DNA from: Bugulina stolonifera
Taxonomy: Eukaryota; Bryozoa; Gymnolaemata; Cheilostomatida; Bugulidae
Direction: 5' to 3'
DNA length: 64,000 nucleotides
NCBI GenBank assembly: GCA_935421135.1
Contig: OW285190.1
Coordinates: forward strand, 17,556,501 to 17,620,500
Position numbers and translations under genes: made by a program
The notes under the pieces: generated by a model
What the model saw: only the letters and a program-made list of their open reading frames with translations
The model's database searches: none
Told to the model about the DNA's origin: nothing
Shown: in pieces, positions 47,801 to 57,249 of the stretch
How positions within the stretch are numbered: the stretch's first letter is position 1
Layout of the letters: each line of letters starts with the position of its first letter

Positions 47801-50800
47801 ACAATTGAAACATATTGATTTCTTATGTATTGCCTATTGCCTTAGATTTTTATAGCTCACCTACAGTGATTGAGCATATACATATACTATACTATACTAT
47901 ACTATACTACACTACGCTACGCTACGCTACGCTACACTACACTACACTATACTATATACACTTACATCTACTTGTAGGAGCAAAATATGGTGATACCTTC
48001 AAACTTGCTTCAAGTGGCATACGGAGCCTCGACTTGGAAACTAGACAATAAGAATGTCTATACTCACTTCCTTCGTACACACCCGTCTGCAACGAGAGTG
48101 ACGACAAATCTTATCAAAGTGCTGGATGATTTGAATGCAAAAGGAAGTGACATCAACTCAGTGGTTCTTGTCAATACAAATTCTGTTTATGGAAATAGTT
48201 CAGCCGAGGTTAGTTTCGCGACGCATAAAACGATATAAAGTATGCCAGATTGTAAGGTTCTCCAGATTGTAAGGTTCTCCAGATTGTAAGGTTCTCCAGA
48301 TTGTAAGGTTCTCCAGATTGTAAGGTTCTCCAGATTGTAAGGTTCTCCAGATTGTAAGGTTCTCCAGATTGTAAGGTTCTCCAGATTGTAAGGTTCTCCA
48401 GATTGTAAGGTTCTCTAGATTGTAAGGTTCTCCAGATGGTAAGGTTCTCCAGATTGTAAGGTTCTCCAGATTGTAAGGTTCTCTAGATTGTAAGGTTCTC
48501 CAGATGGTAAGGTTCTCCAGATTGTAAGGTTCTCCAGATTGTAAGGTTCTCTAGATTGCAAAGTTCTCCAGATTGTAAGGTTCTCCAGATGGTAACGTTC
48601 TCCAGATTGTAAGGTTCTCCAGATTGCAAAGTTCTCCAGATTGTAAGGTTCTCCAGATTGTAAGGTTCTCCAGCACCATGCCATGCACTTTTCAGTATAA
48701 GTATGACTCTATTGTTATGCTCTAACTTTCTTCCACACAGTTTGGGAAGAAGCATCCTCTGTCATGTAAAGTAACGCAGTTTATACTCTCAACTACCTCT
48801 CCAACACTTCTGGCCAGACTACAATGGGTGTTGAAGTACAAAATATCCTATTTTCAGTAGTTCAGATGTTTTATAGTGTTAGTATATTTCCAGCTTTTAA
48901 AATCAAAGCTCAGAAATTCTCCATACTGTCTCATCAAAGAGTTTGAGGTGAACTACCAATATCCTGAGACTGCAGAGAGGTACAAGACTCTGTGGAAAAA
49001 ATTAACAGCTCACCATAAAAACGGAGGCTTTGTAGTAATCTATATTGGAGAAGAAAAAGTAAGTGAAGCTGGCCCATTCCTGCCATGTTAAAAATCTTTT
49101 CTCCAACATAAAATAATTCAGTGCTGTTTTATATTCATTTGCTCATGCCACATATACATGTACGAGTACGAGCACGAGTACGAGCACGAGTACGAGTACG
49201 AGTACATACACGTTGTCTCTTGTATCTTGCTAAACATAAACAAATATGCTGGTTACCCAACAAGTGTTGTCTTCCAACTCCAGCCAATCAAGCACCTGCT
49301 GGACAACATGAAAACTGATGGTGAAACTGTGAAATGGTGGAAGGAGAGCGGCAGCATCTTTATGATGACAGAAGTGTGGGAAGACAGGCTACCTTTACTG
49401 GACACGTATGGAAACCTGACTAGAGGCTCGCTTACCTTTAAAATTACTCCTGATTTCGGCGTAAGTTACTGTTTTTAACTCTTACTCGCATAGTTTGGGG
49501 ATAAATTACTCCATGGTTACCTTGCTGTTTATATTTTATTTTTTCGTGCAGAATTATTTTAGATTGTACAATTTTAACCAGCGTAACATGCAGAGACTAC
49601 AGCTCATGATGCTGGAGAGTATTAAGATATACTTGAGCATGGTATGCTACAATCATATATTCTTCTGTTTTAGGTATCGGGATTTGAAAAGCATCTTTTA
49701 GGCCAAAGACCACATTCAGCTACCAACAATCCGTGGTTTCCTATAATGTATCAGAAGGAAGTAAACTGTAAACTCCGAGGCTGTTTCACTTCAGAATCGC
49801 CTACGACCATCTGCTACCAAAATGTGTCGTATCTCGGGTCTAACCCTAAGATTAACATTGAGATCTATGCATTATACACAATTAAAGCGCTTTACGCTTT
49901 AGGGTACGGGTTTCGAAATTATGCCAAGGAGAGGTGCAAAGACAGGCCATTTAAAAACTGCAGGGCACTCTTTGAACGAACAAAGCCATCTGCAAAAGAT
50001 TTAAAACAGTCCATTGCGAATGTACGAATTCCAGCGAGTGACACCAGTTCAAAAAGAGACGGAGCAAGAGACTTCCTGATGCCTTTTGACTCAAACCTAG
50101 ATGGCAGATCTGGTTTTCAAGTGTACTCCCATCGGATGAAAGAAAATGGTTCGAAGGAATACGTCTTAGTATACGAGTTTAGCACAACAGATGAGCTGAT
50201 GGTTAAAAACGTGTCAACTTTTTATAAGAAGATGCAATATTCTTCCGAATATTCAGAACAGCGGATAATTTCTAGCAACCATTGCGAGGGTCAGTGTCTT
50301 AACTTACAGTGCTCTGCAGCCCCAACACCTGAAGTTCTTCAAGTAAATAAGACACCGCCAGTAATCATTGTAGCTATTGTACTTGGGACCATCATCTTCG
50401 TTCTGGTTACTGGCTTCATTGCGATGAAATTGTGGAAAGCCAACAAAAGAGGTAGGTAATGTGTATTTACGATAAATAATTATGCTTGTGACATCCAATG
50501 CTTGCATAATGACTGTGAGAGTCAATAACAATTTATTAAAGAGTACTGCATAAAATATTTTTATATTCCACCCTCTACTTTTTATACAATATCATGTAAG
50601 GGCCAGCCGTGGCCTAGTAGTTAAAACCTGAGAATTTCATATGAGTCAGCCAGATTAGATCCTGTAATGGTGGTAGATAGGGCATTCTGCTTGATAAAAT
50701 GCACCTGTGCTACCTGCCATGCTGTTCAGAACTACATAGTGAAGGCACCTTCCTCACTTCAAACAAGTGAAAAAACATTCAAATCTCTTTAGGTCATCAC

Positions 50801-51688
50801 TCTCTTCTTGTTAATAGCGGAAAGTAAAACCCGCTAGCTTTTTTCTACCTTCATACAGGTCTTATTCCAACAACATGCATGCAAAATGTTACAGGTGGGC
50901 CTAAATTATGTACATGGATTGAGATGTTTAAAGGAAACCAAGGGAACAATGACTATGACGATGTGAGCCAACCTAGTGAGAAGCAAGGTAACATTGACAT
51001 TATACCTTACATACTCTGTATTATATAGAGCAGATACATAGTTCAAACTCAAAGGATTTTTATGAACCTTTCCACGATTCTGGAATAAACACCGATTCTA
51101 TTTTCAGGTCAAGATTCTCCTCCTCCACCACCTTCATGTAGTCCACCTCCAGTTCCTCCACCTAACATAGTTATATCACCAACAGTTGGAGGAACAGTGG
51201 CTATGGGAGCGACGGCTGGAGGAACGGCTGGAGGAACGGCTGGAGGAACAGCTGACAGAACGACTGATGAGGGATCAGCAATGGAGGTTACGCTTGAGAG
51301 AAGAAGGAAAGGTGGTCCAACGCTTCCTGAACGACTGCTCGGACCCAATAGTGTTTATGATCCAGGCCAAGTTAATGAAGCATATAACAGCAGCATTAGC
51401 CTGAGTACCACCATCTTCCAAAGTGTACAGAGTAGTGACAAGACGGATAGCTCTGGGAACGGAAGAGACAGCAGTCACTCACTCTCTATATTGTGTTCAG
51501 ACGATGATCCTGTGTACACGCAGCCAATAGAACCCCTTACACCAATCAAACCCTCCACATCAAATGCAGGTAGTTCTACGTGTAGTTCGGGTGGCAGACC
51601 TACCCCCTTACCTCGTCAGAATAGCCAAGGAACTGTGTACTCTGTTATGAGTGTAGATCCATCAATCAGTCTAAGCATTCCATCTTGA
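38876..51688 (+). CDS. Tandem Venus-flytrap single-pass receptor 2
   Basis: Fourteen exons: 38876-38978, 43807-43944, 44511-44654, 45135-45280, 45702-45927, 46179-46588, 46856-47034, 47201-47489, 47978-48208, 48894-49058, 49284-49460, 49674-50451, 50895-50987, 51108-51688; 3660 nt, 1219 aa. Intron phases match receptor 1 through exon 12. Signal peptide, first flytrap module (to ~390), second mGluR-like module (~410-945; GDFIVIVTMPIHD, LILDTCFNTALTQ, GDYSSHISITEQ, FTHFLRTHPSA, MPFDSNLDGRSGFQVY), one helix (~963-985). The 224-aa tail differs from receptor 1: poly-Pro (SPPPPPS, PPPVPPP), TAGG repeats, Y1016DDV, VYDPG, YTQP, Y1204SVM, and the shared PTPLPRQNS (1191-1199). Exons 5 and 8 are nearly identical to receptor 1; exons 2-4 are very different. 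Minisatellites adjoin several splice sites. Confidence 0.83.
42731..42758. repeat. Poly-G run
   Basis: About 17 consecutive G followed by CGGAGGGGGG, in intron 1 of receptor 2. Confidence 0.9.
43473..43801. repeat. 25-bp minisatellite ending at exon 2 acceptor of receptor 2
   Basis: Thirteen copies of GTGTTAGCACGCCATTCTGTACAAT. The next partial unit reads GTGTTTTAG, and this AG (43805-43806) is the splice acceptor of exon 2. Every unit carries a GTGTTAG word related to that acceptor. Confidence 0.95.
45271..45530 (+). repeat. 30-bp minisatellite duplicating a 5' splice donor
   Basis: Nine tandem copies of a 30-bp unit spanning the end of exon 4 and its donor. The unit reads ACATGCTAAG|GTAAGTAATTCATTAGCAGT (20 of those bases after the AAG). 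GT-bearing donors follow AAG at 45281, 45311, 45341, 45371, 45401, 45431, 45461 (GTAAGT) and 45521 (GTAAGC); the one at 45491 has mutated to ATAAGT. No unit has an in-frame stop, so any donor would keep the frame and add a multiple of ten residues. Confidence 0.95.
47884..47958. repeat. CTATA/CTACG pentanucleotide tract before receptor 2 exon 9
   Basis: Tandem ACTAT, then ACTAC and GCTAC pentamers, ending about 20 nt before the exon 9 acceptor (47976-47977). It occupies the branch-point/polypyrimidine zone. Confidence 0.85.
48246..48673 (+). repeat. 17-bp minisatellite with splice-like words in receptor 2 intron
   Basis: About 25 copies of TCTCCAGATTGTAAGGT, beginning ~38 nt after the exon 9 donor. 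Each unit contains an acceptor-like TTCTCCAG, three bases (ATT) and a donor-like GTAAGG. Variants are GATGGTAAG and TCTAGATT. Open frames on the minus strand through it are artefacts. Confidence 0.95.
49156..49208. repeat. ACGAGT/ACGAGC hexamer tract
   Basis: Short ACGAGTACGAGC tandem tract in the intron before exon 11 of receptor 2. Confidence 0.85.
50603..50780 (+). mobile_element. tRNA-derived SINE in receptor 2 intron
   Basis: GCCAGCCGTGGCCTAGTAGTTAAAA is an A-box-like head related to the reverse complement at 23584-23612 (CCGTGACCTAGTGGTTAGAG). The B box is decayed. It ends near CACTTCAAACAAGTG. Lies in intron 12, same strand as the gene. Confidence 0.45.
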
Positions 51689-53645
51689 CTTCGAAGTTGT
51701 TTACCTCGCTGGGACAATGTGCAGACAACTCTATCTATATATAAACCTATACATTGTATAATTATATTGCATCTCATTAATCTTTCCCATTTAAACCATG
51801 GATATGGACTACAGACCATTCTACATGTATTTATACTATTGTTGTTATCATTATCATAACAAATCTCTGAAACACTATTTTCTTACTGTGATATTATAAT
51901 ATATTACTCAACCAGACAGAAATAAGAAGCATAATATTTTGTAAATATTATTTTCAGTATCTAATAATAGAACTAATTCTCAAATCAACATAAGCATAAT
52001 TCTATTTTATTCTCAAATTGTATTTTATACTGCTAATATTCTTTCCTCTTATTTTTTTATTTAGGTATATTATTATTAAAGAGCAATGCCTTTGTAATTG
52101 GAGCCTTTGTAATGGACGACCCCAGTCCGTTTGCTAGCCGACGACCCTTAAGGCCGTTGAGCCTTTTATGTTATTATATAATAGTCTACCATACTAGCCG
52201 TCTCCATCATGAACGGCCTTATTGTTATTTGAACGACCTTGTGTAAACGACTTACTAATGTAAACGGCCAACGGCCGGAACTAGTGGTTTTCTTTGTCTA
52301 GTATTTCCTTTGTCTCCTTCAGCTATATAAGGAGCCTGATTCTTGTTGTACTTTGCAATCTCTTGTATGCCTTCGTGCCCTCAAGATCACTCAATGCATC
52401 ATACATACACTTATATATTCTATGAGTTATATTGATGCGTTGATCAATTGATACTTGAGCATTACACTTTGAACATACGCTAGGGAGGTTGTTTTGGCTA
52501 GGTAGCCGTTCTCTGCATCTGCACCTACAAGTCGTCTGTGGCTTGTGTACAGACCTTGGGCCGTCTGGGACACATCCACAACACCTTCTTAATAGAATAA
52601 TGGCTCTATACTTTTTACAAACAGATAGAATCAAAATCTACTAATTGCAATTATAGCATTCCTACTGGCTCAAAAATAATACTTTTATCATGTAGTAGAC
52701 AGCAATAAATAGCATTAATGCTGACCAGGCTTGTCCATTTAGTAGTCGTGTTCTGTATCCACATTGTAATGACGTAATAACGGGTTTCACAAATGGAAAC
52801 CTGCTCCCAAGTTGAGCTGCAGTGATGGTGAAGGGTTGTGCTCTCCTAGCAATCACCATAGTGGGAGCACAACTCCAAATAAACTTGTAGGCTCGCGGCG
52901 GGTGCGTACACTTTAGGAGCAGCTACATGGCATTTTAACACTTTTGCTTGTCTGCTTGGCTAAATGTGCATGTATACATGTAGTACATGTATACAATCAT
53001 GTAATGATGTATACATTTATTACACGCTTGGGGAAAATTTTAATTTTGTAACAGTATTCTCATTGTGCAATAGAAGGGAAAACAACTCTTCCTAACAGAA
53101 TATATTACTTGTTACAATGGACTTATACAGTCATATAACACAATAATTAATATTAATATAGTGTTATCAACTTGTCAACCAATATTATTATATTGGTTGA
53201 CGTCATTAGGATACACCCAATACAGAAACTATATTGATGTGCTGCCAATGGGCGGCAGCTTAAATCAAACTATTGAATGACATTATCTTGTAGAAGCTGC
53301 TAGAAAAATTGACTGAGAGCGAAATAACATTCATATACAGACACTGATTCACTATTTCACCATTTTTCATGCTCTGTTTATCTGAATATGGCGAAACAGT
53401 TAACAGAGATAGCACACATGCCAAATGTTTACCGTTCCCATCTCAGACTTTAGAACTAAGGTTGGTTGTAGCAACAGTAAAGCTTCCAAATAAATTGGCA
53501 AGTGTGGAATTACAGGGAATGCAACATGTAGGGCTGAACAGCTAGTTTGATTAATTTCTATATGTACAATACTACAACAATAATATTTATATTTCAATAT
53601 AGTGGGGGTAGTTACTACTAGCTAGACACCTATTATACAGGAACT
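51689..53645. other. Intergenic, possible decayed element
   Basis: At 52090-52600 there is GC-richer sequence with repeated ACGACC/ACGGCC words and a TATA-like AGCTATATAAGGAGCC near 52321. It resembles a retroelement LTR or promoter but shows no clear ends. The remainder is AT-rich without coding features. A TTGGTTGACGTCATTAGG (CRE-like TGACGTCA) sits near 53195-53212. Confidence 0.4.
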
Positions 53646-55578
53646 ATGAATAGAATCCTAGATCTGATGCTACTTATGGGTAAGTGGAACTAAACCTAGA
53701 TGATTGAACTTCATAAAGCAGCTATGGGGTACCTCTACTGATCTAAGCACACAAACACAATATATTATAGTCAGCAACAGCTGAATCAGAGAATGTTCAT
53801 AATAGCGTGAGGCATGTAGCAAAGCATCGTTAAAAAATGTTAGAAATAGGGCTAGGAAATCTTTGTGTCTAAAGAGTAGAGCATATTAAACGCATAGCAT
53901 TTTTAAAATATTATATTCCTTCATCGAATATCAATTTGTAGATTTATGTATTGAGATGATGCTGACACTAACCTGCTGTCCCTGTCAGGAACTGCATGTC
54001 CGAAGTACATGTAGAGTATACTTGTTACAGGCCTAGTGTGTGTTGGCAGCTCTATCAGGTGCTATACTTGCAATGGAGATGCTAACTGTGCTGACCCTTT
54101 TGATGGAATATCTCCTACTCCAGTGGAATGCAGAGAAGGTGCTAGTCAGTGTATCAAGGTGGCTTCTGAAGGAGTAGCTGGAAATGTTGGTCAGTATTTA
54201 TGTAATACAAGTACAGTCATTAACAAAAGTTTGAGACCACCCAATAATACAATGCACCATATTAGCTTTACAGTAATAAATGCTGTTTTATTTAAATTTT
54301 TTGCCGAATAAGATAAATACATATTGGAAATCATATACTAATGCAGTTTTCAAGTTCATAAAAGGTATGACACAATATTTTTGAAACTTTTTCCAGTATT
54401 TTGTGTGTCTACCAGCATTGCTGATTACAGCGTCGGGCCCCCCTCGGCATACACTCTATTAGCTTTCTGCAATAGTCTATGTTGATCTCAGTGCACCAGA
54501 CAGTCTTCATTACTTGTGTAAATTCTACAACACTTGATGGCTGCTTTTCTGCCTCTTTGTTCTTCAGCACTGTCCATAAATTTGCTATTGGTTTGCCGTT
54601 TAGCAAACTCCAATCTTCATTTTTTTCGTAGCATTTGTGAGACGAGGTTTGGCTGTTAGCTTACATGATTTCAAACGAAATTATTTGCTAAGGAATTTTA
54701 AAATAGTCATTGTTGTGATGTTTACACCATTGTGATTTGACTTCAGTGAGTGAAGTTGATGGTGAATGCATCAAAACCCTTCGCATTATGCAGTCTTCCC
54801 TTGATGTAGTGGTTCATGGGCGTCCAGAGCGTAGTTGGTCTTCAAATTTTGGGTTCTGCCTCTATCAATTGAGTGCTCTGTTAACTGCTGTCTTGCTGGA
54901 GTGAAATTTTCTTGCTAATTGCCTCTCTGAATGCCCAACACCACAAAGAGCTACTATTTGTGCTCTTATACATGGCGAGAGTAAACTTTTTCACTCATTT
55001 TGAAGCAGAAATTGTAATAGATCGAACTGCAACAATGCTACGATGTAAGCGTGTTGCAAGTCACAACTCATGACACAATGTATACTCAGGTCTATTTCAC
55101 CCAGAACAAACCAGTGTATCATAATAAAACTAGGAAATAAACTCCCAAACAGCATAAAAGAGGTGATTTACACATACATTGTATTCGTCAGTTAAAACAA
55201 AGGTGGTCTCAAACTTTTGTTAATGACTGTAGGTTGATGTTGTTAATACAGACCAAACTAGATTTTACAGTTTGTACTCAGCCTGCTACACCCACTAGCA
55301 GTCCTAGGGAATTTAAAACTCAGGCCAACTTTACCTCAGCCCACAGAGCTACAATTGCACCCATAAGAGTATATCATTTCTTACTTGTAGTCACAAGAGC
55401 TTGTTCTGGTCCGAGCTCTCTAGGATTTAAAGAATGCACCACACTGAATTCTTTGGGTGTAGAAGCTACTGTATGTTACTGTAGTACTGATGAATGTAAC
55501 ACAGCTACTGTTTCCAGAGCATCTGTTCTCAGTCTCTTGGTTTCTGTGACTTTATATGCTGGCTTAAAATTAGCTTAG
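53646..55578 (+). CDS. Ly6/Quiver-like GPI-anchored three-finger protein
   Basis: Exons 53646-53679, 54031-54189 and 55391-55578 join in frame to 126 aa. A short hydrophobic signal peptide (MNRILDLMLLMGLVCVGSS) is followed by a compact Cys-rich domain: RCYTCNGDANCADPF, EC, QCIK, VTRACS, ECTT and VCYCSTDECN. The CxxCxG opening and the closing CxCSTDxCN match the Ly6/uPAR superfamily, and the DPF and R-x-C spacing recalls the invertebrate Quiver/Sleepless group. The last ~20 residues are hydrophobic (SVLSLLVSVTLYAGLKLA), as for a GPI-attachment signal. Exon 2 uses donor GTCAGT at 54190. Intron 2 holds a Tc1 element, so it probably grew from ~190 to 1201 nt without harming the gene. Confidence 0.8.
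54214..55229 (-). mobile_element. Tc1/mariner element, decayed
   Basis: A 1016-bp insertion with inverted ends CAGTCATTAACAAAAGTTTG(AGACCACC) on the left and the exact reverse complement on the right, flanked by the TA target duplication (54212-54213, 55230-55231). The end sequence is typical of Tc1-like elements. It sits in intron 2 of the Ly6-like gene, with its transposase relic on the opposite strand. Confidence 0.92.
54409..54606 (-). pseudogene. Tc1 transposase C-terminal relic
   Basis: The frame contains KPIANLWTVLKNKEAEK, then EFTQVMKTVWCTEI, YCRKLIECMP and R; this matches the conserved end of Tc1 transposases (NPIENLW, W, LI-SMPRR). The upstream N-terminal and DDE regions are broken by stops and frameshifts between 54607 and 55150, so no active enzyme is encoded. 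Confidence 0.8.
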
Positions 55579-55865
55579 CTAGCTGTGAAAGTTTTCACAT
55601 ATTATGACAATATTCATGTACATGTACATGCAGTAGTGTAAGCCTTGAACTGTTGTTTTATCTTTTGTACAAGTCACATTAATTATCAAAATTAATTGGT
55701 ATTTATTTATTTTCTATATTGTAGCAGACTCTGTACATTGTGAGTAGCCCAAATCATTATTATACAATGTAATATTACAACAAATGAGAATCCTGCTAAA
55801 GGAGAGCTACATAACTGTATGAGTTGGTCTTGTAATTATTAATTAACTGTAGCTGTGCTTAAATA

Positions 55866-57212
55866 GTTATAGTATGAGAGCTCTGTTTCAATATGCGAGA
55901 AAGATTAGAAGGTATCAGTATAGCACCCCTTCCCCTTACAATATATCAATATAAGATACAAGAAGGATTTACTTTTACTTACAAGAAGGTAATACTTTTT
56001 CTATGATTTCAAGAGTTGTCCCCACTTTGTCCTCTAGATAGATATGGGTTTGGAATTCCAGGATATCAAATCTTCCACCCATGACGCATTGTATCAAAGT
56101 TCAAGTGATCCAGGCACTAAATGCAATATAAAAAGTTGAGCTGCTACTGCTATGCCACACAGAATTGTCCATTATCCATTAAGCAGTATACTAAATGCTA
56201 TGTGTACCCAAAATACTGTGCTACATCCTGGTAGACAAGAAGGGGTGTGACTTGAACCAATTACACGGTTCATATGAACCAGGATGCAGATTGCTACATG
56301 AACTCAGTGTCAGAAGTTAGTAGCATACAGTACTGCATATGGACAAGTACCGCAGTAGCTGTTCCAAAGTAAAACAACAGCGTCTATAATTCTAGCAGAT
56401 ATAATGTTTACACTATTTATATCTAAAAAGTATAAACCAGTCTAGCTTTTACCACTCAGTGTATACTATACACTAATATAATAATTCAGTGAGTAACAAA
56501 GTATTAAATACTATAAACATAATATGTATAGATTTTAGCAGTGGCATATACGTGTAGATAGTCTTTCCTTGTCAACAAAGCTGTATGATTATATTAGCAA
56601 GTAATACTTTATTTAGCCATTCGCTGCATGAACAGGTGAAACAGTAAAAAGTAGCCTTAAAGCATACAAATCAATGTAGTTTACTAATATACAATACATA
56701 AATGTATAATACTGGTAGACAATGATCAGTGATTTAATTCTAAAAAAATTAAAAAATGATGTATTTATCTAAAATCGAAGTATAGGCTAGAGAAGGTGAA
56801 AATGAAAAAACACTAGAAAAACTACGTGTAATTTCACATTCCAAAAGCTTTTAACAACATACAGAAGTTGTCCTCTCTTTCAAGGTACTGAAGCCCATAA
56901 AGAGAGGGGGTAACTCCTACAACATGTATATTATACATGTAACTGTGTTTAATCCATGCTAATACATCACACCAAATACAATGCCAGCCCATGTTATGAT
57001 AACATACTATTATGTGGTATACATGTACAATGTTGCACAAATTGTAGAAAAATTGGTCACAATGTTTTATGAAAATGGACATTAATAGAATGTGTACTGT
57101 TGTACCATACTATAGAATTAAAAAATCGAAGTTTAAGGCTGATTATATAAGAATAATGTAGTTTATGTGAACATTATGATGTGAGTCATCATTCTGCTGT
57201 GAGTCATTATTC
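55866..57212. repeat. 1.3-kb duplicated block, copy 1
   Basis: About 1.3 kb of non-coding sequence that recurs at 62690-64000 in the same orientation with few differences (shared AGCACCCCTTCCCCTTACAA, TCAAGAGTTGTCCCCACTTT, AAAGAGAGG hairpin near 56870-56915). This copy directly abuts the last exon of the Shisa-like gene at 57250. Confidence 0.9.
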
Positions 57213-57249
57213 TGAGTCATTGGGAAACAGCTGCTCAGGACCGGCAACA

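Noticed and set aside
48415..48755. Minus-strand frames with repeating peptides through the 17-bp array
   Set aside because: Artefact of a stop-free 17-bp minisatellite inside a receptor 2 intron.
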